Shown one piece after another: positions 27,035 to 36,521 of a DNA stretch of 64,000 nucleotides. A program made the translations under genes and the position numbers. The notes beneath the pieces are model-generated. The model was not told where the DNA came from. It saw only the letters and a program-made list of their open reading frames with translations, and searched no databases. The number at the start of each line of letters is the position of its first letter. Within the stretch, counting starts at the first letter, position 1. The DNA comes from an uncultured Bacteroidales bacterium (GTDB taxonomy: Bacteria > Bacteroidota > Bacteroidia > Bacteroidales > Bacteroidaceae), in contig CACYZY010000001.1 of assembly GCA_902779085.1 (NCBI GenBank), forward strand, positions 310,001 to 374,000, read 5' to 3'.

Positions 27035-28135
27035 CTAACTATTGTTCTCAAAAGATTCAACCAGCACCTGCACAATACGCTCTGCAGTCCTGCCATCCCA
27101 TCTGTCGGGTAGGGTAGCATGTTTCCATTCGCCTTGCATCAGTTTGTCTAGGGCTGCTGCCAATGCAAATGTGTTCTCGCCCACTAACTCATTGGTGCCG
27201 ATGCGCCAAGTCTCTGGATGTTCGGCGTAAGTATTGAGTGTTATACATGGAACATCCAAGAATGTTGCCTCCTCTGCAATGTTACCAGAGTCAGTGATGA
27301 TGCCCTTCGCCTGATTAATCAGGAATCCGAAATGCAGGTAGCTTTGCGATGGCATAATATAGAGATTGGGTGCTCCCAGTTCCAACTGTTTTACAGCATC
27401 TTCAACATAGCCATGTAGCGGTGCTACAATAGGCAAACCGTTGGCTTTTTTGATAACCGTTTCCAATAGTGACTTCAATACAGGTTTGTTGCGCAGTAGG
27501 TCACGGCGATTTAGTGTAAGCAACAGGTAGTTGCCTTTACGCAGTCCCATGCTGCTAAACCACATTGGTTGCAACAACCGGTGACGATTGTATCGGATGG
27601 TGTCAATCAATATATTGCCTACATAATGTATATATTCTGGTATCATGCCTTCTTGATTGAGGTTTCTGTTGGCCACCATTCCGGCAGTAAAAAGATAGTC
27701 GGATATGGCATCAACGATGGTGCGATTTACCTCGCGTGGCATGTTCATGTCGAACGAGCGTGTCCCAGCAATTACATGTGCCACTTTAAGTCCCCGTTTC
27801 TTAGCCACTATCGAGCAACTCATAGTAGATGCTAGGTCGTCAACTACTAACACTACATTGGCTGGGTGGGCATCAAGTTCTTTCTCGAAAGCCAACATAA
27901 TGGCTGCAGCCACTTCACTCTGTCCACCGTTTGACACATTCAAATAACCGTCTGGCTCCCGTATGTCGAGGTCGGAAAACAAAGATGCATCAAGGCTGGG
28001 GTCTCCTTGTGGTCCCGTATAAATAAGTCGGTATGAAATATCTTTGCCGTTGCTATGTGCTGCGTTTATGGCGCGGCAGATAGGCGCTATCTTCATAAAG
28101 TTTGGGCGTGCGCCCGAAACAATGGTTACTTTCAT
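27035..28135 (-). CDS. wecB: UDP-N-acetylglucosamine 2-epimerase (non-hydrolysing)
   Basis: 366 aa from the ATG at 28135 (MKVTIVSGARPNFMKIAPI). The longer frame starts with TTG at 28162 and is less likely. The enzyme interconverts UDP-GlcNAc and UDP-ManNAc for surface polysaccharides. Signatures: GARPNFMKIAP, VIAGTRSFDMNMPREVNR in the position of the usual H-E-AG-RS motif, TLNRRDLL, and TDSGNIAEEATFLDVPCITL. First gene of a six-gene minus-strand run. Confidence 0.88.
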   Translation of the reverse strand: MKVTIVSGARPNFMKIAPICRAINAAHSNGKDISYRLIYTGPQGDPSLDASLFSDLDIREPDGYLNVSNGGQSEVAAAIMLAFEKELDAHPANVVLVVDDLASTMSCSIVAKKRGLKVAHVIAGTRSFDMNMPREVNRTIVDAISDYLFTAGMVANRNLNQEGMIPEYIHYVGNILIDTIRYNRHRLLQPMWFSSMGLRKGNYLLLTLNRRDLLRNKPVLKSLLETVIKKANGLPIVAPLHGYVEDAVKQLELGAPNLYIMPSQSYLHFGFLINQAKGIITDSGNIAEEATFLDVPCITLNTYAEHPETWRIGTNELVGENTFALAAALDKLMQGEWKHATLPDRWDGRTAERIVQVLVESFENNS

Positions 28136-28312
28136 CTCCAATTGTTTTATAATTTCTTGCAAACATACAAATAATTATTATTAAAACCTCATACTGCAGG
28201 ACAGAAACATGTATTTTTAATTCTTTTTTTCACTTTCCCATTTTCTCTCGTCAGTCCATTTGTTTATGCAAGGGATGTAGTGATGCGATGTGTGCCACTA
28301 ACACAACAAAAG

Positions 28313-28378
28313 CTTACTACCGCTAAACGGGTGGCTTAGTTCCGCTAAAACGGTCTTTTACTTCCGCTAAGTAAAAAT
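28313..28378. repeat. Three contiguous degenerate 22-bp repeats
   Basis: Units start at 28313, 28335 and 28357. The words TACTACCGCTAAA, TAGTTCCGCTAAA and TACTTCCGCTAAG occur at 28315, 28337 and 28359, exactly 22 bp apart. Units one and two share about 16 of 22 positions. The same period and similar TACT words occur in the longer array at 45979-46242. Confidence 0.8.
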
Positions 28379-28481
28379 GGCGATTTTTATGCATGATATG
28401 GCTCAGGAAGTCGATGTGTATATATGCGAATGTTTTTATCTGGCACTAATGTAAAATCTTTAGTAAAAAAATGTTCAAATG

Positions 28482-28513
28482 TTGGGCTGTGTGAAAATAA
28501 AGTTGTATCTTTG
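28482..28513 (+). promoter_or_regulatory. Promoter of the carboxyltransferase gene
   Basis: TTG at 28482-28484 and TATCTTTG at 28506-28513 (TAnnTTTG) are separated by 21 bp. The start site near 28520 gives a leader of about 36 nt. Confidence 0.6.
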
Positions 28514-28555
28514 CGCTAAATTCGGTAAAAAGGTAAAATTTTAAGTCAAAAATAT

Positions 28556-30328
28556 ATGAAGAAAGAAATCCAATTCAGTCTCCTCTATCGAGACATGTTC
28601 CAGAGTTCAGGCAAGTTCCAACCAAGAAAAGACCAGTTGGAGCGCATAGCCCCCGTCATTATCGATATGGGATGTTTCGACCGTGTGGAAACCAACGGTG
28701 GTGCATTCGAGCAGGTGAACCTGATGTATGGCGAGAATCCTAACTTAGCTGTTCGTGCTTTCACCAAGCCTTTTAATGAGGCTGGCATCAAGACACACAT
28801 GTTGGATCGTGGTCTGAATGCATTGCGTATGTATCCATGTCCTGTGGATGTACGTAAGTTGATGTATAAAGTTAAACATGCACAAGGTGTTGATATCACC
28901 CGTATTTTCGATGGTTTGAATGATGCTAACAACATCATTCCTTCTATCAAGTATGCATTGGAAGGTGGCATGACTCCTCAGGCAACACTTTGTATTACTT
29001 ATTCTCCGATACACACAGTTGAATACTATACTAAGCTGGCTGATAAATTGATTGAGGCTGGTGCTCAGGAAATCTGCTTGAAGGATATGGCAGGTATTGG
29101 TCGTCCTTGGTCACTTGGTCAGTTGACAAAGAATATCAAGGATCGTCATCCTGAGATTATTGTTCAGTATCATGGTCATAGTGGACCAGGTCTTTCTGTG
29201 GCTTCTATGCTTGAAGTAGCAGAGGCTGGTGTAGATGTGATCGATGTGGCTATGGAACCGCTGTCATGGGGTAAGGTGCATCCAGATGTGATTACCATCC
29301 AAGCAATGTTGAAGGATGCAGGTTTCAAGGTAAAGGATATTAACATGAAGGCTTACATGGAAGCCCGTGCGCTGACACAGGAGTTCATTGACGACTTCCT
29401 GGGTTATTTTATGGATCCAACCAATAAGCATATGACCTCATTGCTGCTGAAGTGTGGTCTGCCAGGTGGTATGATGGGTTCTATGATGGCCGACATGAAG
29501 ACCATGATGCCTGTTATCAATATGTCACTGAAGGCACAGGGCAAACCAGAGATGACCATTGACGAAGTAGTGGTGAAGTTGTTCGATGAAGTAGAATATG
29601 TATGGCCTAAGGTTGGATATCCTCCATTGGTGACTCCATTCAGTCAATATGTGAAGAACATCGCTCTGATGAATATTATGGCTGAGGCTCAGGGCAAACC
29701 ACGCTACAGTCTGCTGACAGACAAGAGCATATGGGGTATGATTCTCGGCAAGAGTGGTCAGTTACCAGGTGAGGTGGCTCCTGAAATCAAGGAGTTGGCT
29801 AAGGAGCAGGGTCTTGAGTTCTTTACTGGTGACGTGCAGGCACTCTATCCTGACAATATGGATGACTTCCGTAAGGAAATGAAGGAGAATGGTTGGGAGA
29901 CAGGTCCAGACGACGAGGAATTGTTTGAGTTGGCTATGCACCCAGAACAGTATCGTCCATTCAAGAGTGGTGTGGCTAAGCAGCGCTTTGAGGCTGACTT
30001 GCAGAAGGCTAAGGATGCAAGGATGGCTAAGCAGGGATTCAATCCAGAGGATATCCTAAAGCTGAAACGTGCTAAGGCAGAGCCTATCACTGCTCCAGTA
30101 AACGGACAGGTATTGTGGGAGATTGATGTAGTGAATGCGTCAATGGCTCCAGCTATTGGTGACAAGTTCCAAGAAGGTGATCACTTCTGTTTCATTACCA
30201 CATTGTGGGGTGAGCAAGTTGAGGTGAAAGCCAATTTTACTGGTAAAATTATCGAAGTGTGTGCACAACAAGGTGCTACTGTAAATAAGGGCGATGTGCT
30301 GGCATACATCGAGAGACCTCAAGAGTGA
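28556..30328 (+). CDS. Oxaloacetate decarboxylase / pyruvate carboxylase B-like carboxyltransferase
   Basis: 590 aa. The carboxyltransferase TIM barrel opens with FSLLYRDMFQSSGKF and has LCITYSPIHTVEYY, ICLKDMAGIGRP and VQYHGHSGPG, followed by the conserved carboxylase domain (YVWPKVGYPPLVTPFSQYVK). The C-terminal ~70 residues have the fold pattern of a biotinyl domain (APVNGQVLWEI...VNKGDVLAYIE), but where related proteins have the biotin-accepting EAMK, this one reads TTLW (Trp551 in place of Lys). The domain cannot be biotinylated at that site, so a separate biotin carrier is needed if the protein works as a carboxyltransferase. No carrier gene is adjacent. Confidence 0.85.
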   Translation: MKKEIQFSLLYRDMFQSSGKFQPRKDQLERIAPVIIDMGCFDRVETNGGAFEQVNLMYGENPNLAVRAFTKPFNEAGIKTHMLDRGLNALRMYPCPVDVRKLMYKVKHAQGVDITRIFDGLNDANNIIPSIKYALEGGMTPQATLCITYSPIHTVEYYTKLADKLIEAGAQEICLKDMAGIGRPWSLGQLTKNIKDRHPEIIVQYHGHSGPGLSVASMLEVAEAGVDVIDVAMEPLSWGKVHPDVITIQAMLKDAGFKVKDINMKAYMEARALTQEFIDDFLGYFMDPTNKHMTSLLLKCGLPGGMMGSMMADMKTMMPVINMSLKAQGKPEMTIDEVVVKLFDEVEYVWPKVGYPPLVTPFSQYVKNIALMNIMAEAQGKPRYSLLTDKSIWGMILGKSGQLPGEVAPEIKELAKEQGLEFFTGDVQALYPDNMDDFRKEMKENGWETGPDDEELFELAMHPEQYRPFKSGVAKQRFEADLQKAKDARMAKQGFNPEDILKLKRAKAEPITAPVNGQVLWEIDVVNASMAPAIGDKFQEGDHFCFITTLWGEQVEVKANFTGKIIEVCAQQGATVNKGDVLAYIERPQE

Positions 30329-30353
30329 TAAACATTTAGTTGAATTGCATATT

Positions 30354-30392
30354 AGTAAGCTCCATTGCTTTGGCTTTGGAGCTTACTTTTTA
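30354..30392 (+). terminator. Rho-independent terminator
   Basis: Perfect 10-bp stem AGTAAGCTCC (30354-30363) and GGAGCTTACT (30378-30387) followed by TTTT. It ends the carboxyltransferase transcript just before the C1B peptidase gene. Confidence 0.8.
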
Positions 30393-30405
30393 AAAATATT
30401 ATACT

Positions 30406-31806
30406 ATGAAGAAACATCTTTTACTTGTTATCATGTTGGTGTCGACGACCATGATGGTAAATGCACAGACTGGCAAGGGTGGCATTGATGCAGGTATGTT
30501 GAAACAAATAGAAAAAGGGTATGAAGATACACCTGCGAATAAAGCCATTCGCAATGCCATTGGTAGCAATGATATCAGTGCTTTGGTAGTGAACCAAGAC
30601 AATCAAAAGGCGATAGATACCAATTTCTCAATCCGTGTGAAATCCAAGGGTATTACCAATCAGGCTTCATCTGGACGCTGTTGGCTATTCACAGGATTGA
30701 ACGTGATGCGTGCCAAGGCGATTGAGCAATATAGTTTGCCTGTGTTCGAATATTCACAAAATTATACGTTCTTCTATGATCAGTTGGAGAAGGCTAACCT
30801 TTTCCTGCAGGGTGTAATTGATACTCGCCAGCAACTGATGGATGACAAGATGGTTGAGTGGTTATTCCAGCATCCACTGAGCGATGGTGGTACGTTCTGC
30901 GGTGTTGCAGATCTCGTACAAAAATATGGTTTGGTACCTAAGGATGTAATGCCAGAAACCTATAGCAGTAACCACACTTCTACCATGCGTAGTCTGATTT
31001 CACAGAAACTGAAGGAGTATGGCTTGAAACTCCGTGATGATGCAGCTAAGGGTGTAAAACAAACAGACTTGGAGGCACAAAAGACCGAGATGCTGGCTAC
31101 CGTATATCGTATGCTGGTGCTGAATTTGGGTATTCCTCCAAAAGAGTTTGATTTTGTGCGCAAGGATGCTGAGGGAAAGCCTGTAGCTACAGAACACCAT
31201 ACTCCGATGTCGTTCTATGAAAAGTATGGCGACAAAGGATTGCTCACCGACTATGTGATGCTGATGAATGACCCTACTCGTGAGTATTACAAGACCTACG
31301 AAATTGACTTTGACCGTCATACTTATGATGGTCAGAACTGGGTGTATGTAAACTTGCCTATTGATGAAATCAAGGATATGGCCATAGCCTCTTTGAAGGA
31401 TAATACTATGATGTATTTCTCTTGTGATGTAGGTAAGTTCCAGGATGCTAAACGTGGATTGCTGGATGTGAAAAACTTTGACTATGGTTCACTGATGGGT
31501 ACCACCTTCGGAATGGACAAAAAACAACGCATTCAGACATTCACCAGTGGTTCTACTCATGCTATGACATTGACTGCTGTTGATTTAGATAATGCTGGTA
31601 AGCCTGTGAAGTGGATGGTGGAAAATAGTTGGGGCGCTGATCGAGGTTATCAAGGCTTCCTTATCATGACTGACGAGTGGTTTAACGAGTATATGTTCCG
31701 TTTGGTAGTGGAGAGCCGCTATGTCAGTGCCAAAGTAAAGGAACTTCTTAAGCAGAAACCAACTAAGTTGCCTGCTTGGGATCCAATGTTTGCTGAAGAA
31801 GAGTAA
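30406..31806 (+). CDS. Secreted C1B family cysteine peptidase (bleomycin hydrolase-like)
   Basis: 466 aa with a clear signal peptide (KKHLLLVIMLVSTTMMVNAQ), so unlike cytosolic PepC it should be periplasmic or exported. The catalytic triad is visible: Cys in QASSGRCWLFTGLNVMR, His in STHAMTLTAVD and Asn in WMVENSWGADRGY. Family members are aminopeptidases of broad specificity. No obvious promoter box lies in the 13 bp after the terminator, so expression may depend on partial read-through. Confidence 0.93.
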   Translation: MKKHLLLVIMLVSTTMMVNAQTGKGGIDAGMLKQIEKGYEDTPANKAIRNAIGSNDISALVVNQDNQKAIDTNFSIRVKSKGITNQASSGRCWLFTGLNVMRAKAIEQYSLPVFEYSQNYTFFYDQLEKANLFLQGVIDTRQQLMDDKMVEWLFQHPLSDGGTFCGVADLVQKYGLVPKDVMPETYSSNHTSTMRSLISQKLKEYGLKLRDDAAKGVKQTDLEAQKTEMLATVYRMLVLNLGIPPKEFDFVRKDAEGKPVATEHHTPMSFYEKYGDKGLLTDYVMLMNDPTREYYKTYEIDFDRHTYDGQNWVYVNLPIDEIKDMAIASLKDNTMMYFSCDVGKFQDAKRGLLDVKNFDYGSLMGTTFGMDKKQRIQTFTSGSTHAMTLTAVDLDNAGKPVKWMVENSWGADRGYQGFLIMTDEWFNEYMFRLVVESRYVSAKVKELLKQKPTKLPAWDPMFAEEE

Positions 31807-31853
31807 AAAATGGCCACATCTGTGGCTGCGTTTTATCTTAAAAGATAAAGAAA

Positions 31854-31896
31854 CGAGGTTATTGTGGAAAATAAACCGCAATAACTTCGTTTTTTT
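31854..31896 (+). terminator. Rho-independent terminator after the C1B peptidase gene
   Basis: CGAGGTTATTGTGG (31854-31867) pairs with CCGCAATAACTTCG (31876-31889) over 14 bp with two G-U pairs, followed by T7. Confidence 0.88.
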
Positions 31897-31909
31897 GCTT
31901 TATTATCAC

Positions 31910-31917
31910 TAATTTTG
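31910..31917 (+). promoter_or_regulatory. -7 box of the nqr operon
   Basis: TAATTTTG fits TAnnTTTG and lies 36 bp before the nqrA ATG. No well-spaced -33 box was found. Confidence 0.45.
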
Positions 31918-31953
31918 CAAAGATTATCGAAAACTAATTTTTAATATAATCGC

Positions 31954-33306
31954 ATGGCAAATGTAATTAAGTTACGCAAAGGCCTGGATATTAACCTGAA
32001 AGGTAAGCCAGCCAATGAAGTGACAACTTTACCAGCATCGGACGCATACTCACTTGTGCCCGATGATTTTACTGGTGTCACTCCTAAGGTGGTGGTGAAA
32101 GAGCAGGTGCATGTCCTGGCAGGGGAAGCCTTGTTTATTGACAAGAACCACCCCGAAGTGAAATTTGTTTCGCCAGTTAGTGGCGTAGTTACAAGCGTTG
32201 AGCGAGGTGCACGTAGAAAGGTGATGAACATCATCGTGGCTCCTGATAAGGAGCAGCAGTATGCAGATTTTGGCAAGAAGGACCCAGCAATCCTTACAGG
32301 TGAGCAGGTGAAGGCAGAACTGCTGGAAGCTGGTCTGTTCGCATTTATGCGTCAGCGTCCGTATGATGTGATTGCTAATCCTGAAGAAGCACCACGCGCT
32401 ATCTTTGTGTCAGCTTTTGACAGCGCTCCTTTGGCTCCAGACTTCGAACTGCAGTTGAAAGGAGAGGAAGTTAACTTCCAGACAGGTCTTGATGCACTGG
32501 CTAAGATTGCTAAAGTTTACTTAGGCATCAGTGTGAACCAGAAGTCTGCTGCTTTGACACAGGCAAAGAATGTTATCATCAACGCTTTCGACGGTCCTCA
32601 TCCTGCAGGCAACGTAGGTGTGCAGATCAATCATGTAGCTCCTGTGAACAAGGGCGAGGTGGTATGGACCATCGGTGCTGAGGCCGTTATTTTTATCGGT
32701 CGCCTGTTCAACGAGGGTAAGGTAAATATGACTCGCACCGTAGCACTCACTGGCTCAGAGTTTGTGAAGCCTTGCTACGTGAAGATGTTGCTGGGTGCTA
32801 AGTTGGACAACGTGTTCAAAGGACATGTGACTACTGGCAAGAACCTGCGCTACATCAGTGGCAACGTGCTTACCGGCAAGCAGGTAAATGCAGAAGGCAG
32901 TTATCTGGGTGCTTTCCATTCACAGCTGACTGTCATCCCTGAGGGTAATGACGTACACGAGTTGCTTGGATGGATCATGCCTCGTGTGAACGACTTCAGT
33001 ACTAGCCGCTCTTATTTCAGCTGGCTGCAAGGTAATAAGGAATATGTGATGGACGCACGTATCAAGGGTGGTGAACGTCACATGATTATGTCTGGTGAAT
33101 ACGACAGCGTGTTCCCAATGGACATCTATCCTGAGTATTTGGTAAAGGCTATCATCGCAGGTGATATCGATAAGATGGAGGCGTTGGGCATCTATGAGGT
33201 GGCTCCAGAAGACTTCGCTCTTTGCGAATTTGTATGCTCTTCTAAGGTGGAGGTACAGCGCATTGTTCGTGAAGGGCTTGACGCACTTCGTGCTGAAATG
33301 GCTTAA
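31954..33306 (+). CDS. nqrA: Na+-translocating NADH:quinone reductase subunit A
   Basis: 450 aa, full length. Cytoplasmic subunit with the N-terminal MANVIKLRKGLDINLKGKP typical of NqrA, and QRPYDVIANPEEAPRAIFVS and FDGPHPAGNVGVQINHVAPV. First gene of the complete nqrABCDEF operon, whose product oxidises NADH, reduces a quinone and pumps sodium across the inner membrane. Confidence 0.97.
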   Translation: MANVIKLRKGLDINLKGKPANEVTTLPASDAYSLVPDDFTGVTPKVVVKEQVHVLAGEALFIDKNHPEVKFVSPVSGVVTSVERGARRKVMNIIVAPDKEQQYADFGKKDPAILTGEQVKAELLEAGLFAFMRQRPYDVIANPEEAPRAIFVSAFDSAPLAPDFELQLKGEEVNFQTGLDALAKIAKVYLGISVNQKSAALTQAKNVIINAFDGPHPAGNVGVQINHVAPVNKGEVVWTIGAEAVIFIGRLFNEGKVNMTRTVALTGSEFVKPCYVKMLLGAKLDNVFKGHVTTGKNLRYISGNVLTGKQVNAEGSYLGAFHSQLTVIPEGNDVHELLGWIMPRVNDFSTSRSYFSWLQGNKEYVMDARIKGGERHMIMSGEYDSVFPMDIYPEYLVKAIIAGDIDKMEALGIYEVAPEDFALCEFVCSSKVEVQRIVREGLDALRAEMA

Positions 33307-33341
33307 AGTTTTAAATTAGAAATTAAAAACAGAAACTAATA

Positions 33342-34514
33342 ATGAGCGCGTTAAGAAATTATCTGGATAAGATAAAGCCGAACTTCGAAGAAGGCGGCAA
33401 ATTACACGCATTTCGTTCTGTGTTCGATGGTTTCGAGACATTCTTATTCGTGCCTAATAACACTGCGAAATCCGGAACGCATATTCATGATGCCATCGAC
33501 AGCAAACGAATCATGTCATTGGTGGTGATTGCATTGATTCCGGCCATGTTGTTCGGTATGTACAACGTGGGCTATCAGCATTTTATTGCTACTGGCGCAG
33601 AAGGTGGCTTCTGGGCTATGTTCTTCTATGGTTTCCTGGCTGTGCTGCCAAAAATCATAGTATCTTATGTGGTAGGTTTGGGCATTGAGTTCACCGTAGC
33701 TCAGTGGAAGAATGAGGAGATTCAGGAAGGTTTCCTGGTATCAGGTATCTTGATTCCGCTGATTGTGCCAATTGATTGCCCGTTGTGGATTCTTGCTGTT
33801 GCAACGGCTTTTGCCGTGATATTCGCTAAGGAAGTATTTGGCGGTACTGGTATGAACGTGTTCAACGTAGCACTGATTACCCGTGCATTCTTGTTCTTCG
33901 CTTATCCTACTAAGATGTCAGGTGATGCCGTTTGGGTATCAAGCGACAGTATCCTTGGCTTGGGTAAGACTGTGGATGGTCTGACAGTAGCTACTCCTTT
34001 AGGACAGGCTGCTACGGCTTCTGCTGCAACGGGATTCCCTGAGTTCAATATGGATATGATTACAGGTTTCATCCCAGGTTCTATTGGTGAGACCAGTGTG
34101 ATTGCCATTGCCATTGGTGCAGTGATTCTGCTGTGGACAGGCGTTGCTAGCTGGAAGACCATGTTGAGCGTGTTTGTAGGTGGTGGCTTGATGGCTTGGA
34201 TATTCAATGCCGTTGGTCCTGACACAGCCATTGCTAACATGCCTTGGTATGAGCATCTGGTGCTGGGCGGTTTCTGCTTCGGTGCTGTGTTTATGGCTAC
34301 AGACCCTGTGACCTCTGCTCGCACAGAGTGTGGCAAGTATATCTATGGTTTCCTGATTGGTGTGATGGCTATCGTGATTCGCGTACTCAATCCAGGTTAT
34401 CCTGAAGGTATGATGCTTGCTATCCTGTTGATGAATATCTTCGCTCCGCTGATTGACTACTGTGTAGTACAGAACAATATCAGCAAGCGTGAGAAGAGAA
34501 TTGCTAAAGTTTAA
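33342..34514 (+). CDS. nqrB: Na+-translocating NADH:quinone reductase subunit B
   Basis: 390 aa integral membrane protein with about ten helices. The covalent FMN site is recognisable as VDGLTVATPLGQA, with the acceptor Thr after Ala. FGGTGMNVFNVALITRAFLFFAYP and FMATDPVTSARTECGKYIYG are conserved in NqrB/RnfD. Confidence 0.97.
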   Translation: MSALRNYLDKIKPNFEEGGKLHAFRSVFDGFETFLFVPNNTAKSGTHIHDAIDSKRIMSLVVIALIPAMLFGMYNVGYQHFIATGAEGGFWAMFFYGFLAVLPKIIVSYVVGLGIEFTVAQWKNEEIQEGFLVSGILIPLIVPIDCPLWILAVATAFAVIFAKEVFGGTGMNVFNVALITRAFLFFAYPTKMSGDAVWVSSDSILGLGKTVDGLTVATPLGQAATASAATGFPEFNMDMITGFIPGSIGETSVIAIAIGAVILLWTGVASWKTMLSVFVGGGLMAWIFNAVGPDTAIANMPWYEHLVLGGFCFGAVFMATDPVTSARTECGKYIYGFLIGVMAIVIRVLNPGYPEGMMLAILLMNIFAPLIDYCVVQNNISKREKRIAKV

Positions 34515-34535
34515 CAATTAATACCGTTTAAGAGA

Positions 34536-35213
34536 ATGAATACCAATAGTAATAGTTATACTATCATTTATGCTGCGGTAATGGTTGTTATTGTGGCATT
34601 CCTGCTGTCTTTCGTTCACTCTGTTTTCAGCAGCCGCCAGGAGGCTAACGTAGAGTTGGACACCAAGAAGCAGATTCTGTATGCGCTGAACGTTCGCGAA
34701 TCAGCTGACGCAGCAGCTGACTATGATAAATATGTAAAGGCTGACAAGTTGTTCCAGAATGGACAACTCTCTGACTATACTGGCAAATTTGTGACCAGCT
34801 TCGAGAATGATTTCAAGAAGAACGGACAGTTGCACGTGTTCGAGGCAGAAATCGACGGACAGAAAAAGTATGTGTTCCCTGTATTTGGTGCAGGTTTGTG
34901 GGGCTCTATTTGGGGTTATGTGGCTGTGAATGAGGATAAAGATACTGTATATGGTGCTTATTTCTCTCATGCCAGCGAGACTCCTGGTTTGGGTGCTGAG
35001 ATTCAGAGCTATTCTGCTTTCCAGCAGCAGTTCGAGGGTAAGAAGTTGCTGAATGGCGACAATGTGGCTATCGAAGTGGTGAAGAGTGGACAGGCTAAGG
35101 GTGATATCAACAAGGTAGACGGTATCACTGGTGGTACCATGACATCTAATGGCGTGGACGCCATGTTGAAGGATTGCCTGAACAACTACAAGGCATTTTT
35201 AACTAATAAATAA
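34536..35213 (+). CDS. nqrC: Na+-translocating NADH:quinone reductase subunit C
   Basis: 225 aa. One N-terminal transmembrane helix (IIYAAVMVVIVAFLLSFVHS) and a periplasmic FMN-binding domain, with the covalent flavin motif VDGITGGTMTSNGV. GLGAEIQSYSAFQQQFEGK precedes it, as in the FMN_bind family. Confidence 0.97.
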   Translation: MNTNSNSYTIIYAAVMVVIVAFLLSFVHSVFSSRQEANVELDTKKQILYALNVRESADAAADYDKYVKADKLFQNGQLSDYTGKFVTSFENDFKKNGQLHVFEAEIDGQKKYVFPVFGAGLWGSIWGYVAVNEDKDTVYGAYFSHASETPGLGAEIQSYSAFQQQFEGKKLLNGDNVAIEVVKSGQAKGDINKVDGITGGTMTSNGVDAMLKDCLNNYKAFLTNK

Positions 35214-35227
35214 GAGGAGGAAAGGAT

Positions 35228-35863
35228 ATGTCAGCATTATTTTCAGCTAAAAATAAAGAAGTGTTCATGACTCCTCTTGGCTTGAACAATCCTGTTACCG
35301 TGCAGGTGCTGGGTATCTGCTCCGCACTGGCAGTAAGTAGCAAGTTGGAGCCAGCCATTGTGATGGGTCTGGCAGTGACAGTCATCACGGCTTTTGCCAA
35401 TGTGGTGATTTCTCTGCTACGTAAGACAGTACCTAACCGCATCCGCATCGTCATTCAGTTGGTGGTGGTTGCGAGTTTGGTAACTATCGTTAGTGAAATT
35501 CTGAAAGCGTTCGCTTACGATGTGAGTGTTCAGCTGTCAGTGTATGTAGGTCTGATCATTACCAACTGTATCCTGATGGGTCGTCTGGAGGCATTTGCTA
35601 TGCAGAACGGTCCTTGGGAGTCTTTCCTGGATGGTGTTGGCAACGGTCTGGGTTATGCCAAGATCTTGGTGATTGTGGCTGTGTTCCGTGAGATTCTCGG
35701 CTCAGGCACCTTGCTTGGTTTCAACCTGTTGAACTATGATTGGTTGAAGGATTTGGGTTATATGAACAACGGTCTGATGGTAATGTCTCCGATGGCGCTG
35801 ATCATCGTAGCATGTATCATTTGGTACCAGCGTGCCCACAATAAAGAATTGCAAGAAAAGTAA
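35228..35863 (+). CDS. nqrD: Na+-translocating NADH:quinone reductase subunit D
   Basis: 211 aa polytopic membrane subunit. NPVTVQVLGICSALAVSSKLEPAI at the N-terminus and the GRLEAFAMQNGPWESFLDGVGNGLGY block are typical of NqrD/RnfE. It starts 14 bp after nqrC. Confidence 0.97.
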   Translation: MSALFSAKNKEVFMTPLGLNNPVTVQVLGICSALAVSSKLEPAIVMGLAVTVITAFANVVISLLRKTVPNRIRIVIQLVVVASLVTIVSEILKAFAYDVSVQLSVYVGLIITNCILMGRLEAFAMQNGPWESFLDGVGNGLGYAKILVIVAVFREILGSGTLLGFNLLNYDWLKDLGYMNNGLMVMSPMALIIVACIIWYQRAHNKELQEK

Positions 35864-35876
35864 TAATTGAAAGAGT

Positions 35877-36503
35877 ATGGAACATTTCTTTAGCTTAATC
35901 GTCCGCTCTATTTTCGTGGACAATATGATATTTGCATTCTTCCTGGGTATGTGCTCTTACCTTGCCGTATCTAAGAATGTAAAGACCGCTTTAGGCTTGG
36001 GTGCTGCTGTTACATTTGTGTTGCTCGTTACCCTGCCTGTGAATTACCTTCTGCAGACTTACGTATTGGCAGAAGGCGCATTGATTCCGGGTGTTGACCT
36101 GAGTTTCCTCAGCTTCATCCTTTTCATCGCCGTGATTGCCGCTATCGTACAGATTGTGGAGATGGTGGTGGAGCGTTTCAGCCCCTCTCTCTACAATGCA
36201 CTGGGTATCTTCTTGCCACTGATTGCTGTGAATTGTGCCATCATGGGTGCTTCACTGTTCATGCAGCAACGTATCGGTCTGAACCCAAGTGATCCTAAGT
36301 ATATCGGTGGTGTGGTTGACGCACTGGGTTATGCACTGGGTTCTGGTATCGGTTGGCTGTTGGCTATCGTTGGCTTGGCTGCTATCCGTGAAAAGATGGC
36401 TTACTCTGACGTACCTGCTCCTCTTAAGGGTTTGGGTATTACGTTCATCGTAGTGGGCTTGATGGCTATGGGCTTTATGTGCTTCTCTGGTTTGAAACTC
36501 TAA
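35877..36503 (+). CDS. nqrE: Na+-translocating NADH:quinone reductase subunit E
   Basis: 208 aa, six predicted helices. Conserved [21 protein letters not shown] and the later [15 protein letters not shown], including the Cys of each half that together hold the intramembrane iron centre. It starts 13 bp after nqrD. Confidence 0.97.
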   Translation: MEHFFSLIVRSIFVDNMIFAFFLGMCSYLAVSKNVKTALGLGAAVTFVLLVTLPVNYLLQTYVLAEGALIPGVDLSFLSFILFIAVIAAIVQIVEMVVERFSPSLYNALGIFLPLIAVNCAIMGASLFMQQRIGLNPSDPKYIGGVVDALGYALGSGIGWLLAIVGLAAIREKMAYSDVPAPLKGLGITFIVVGLMAMGFMCFSGLKL

Positions 36504-36521
36504 AAAAGAAAGGAATATACA

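Larger units (their letters stand above)
28136..28555. other. Intergenic region between divergent wecB and the carboxyltransferase gene
   Basis: 420 bp without a supported gene. It holds a three-unit 22-bp repeat (28313-28378) and the promoter of the downstream gene (28482-28513). Nothing else recognisable. Confidence 0.7.
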
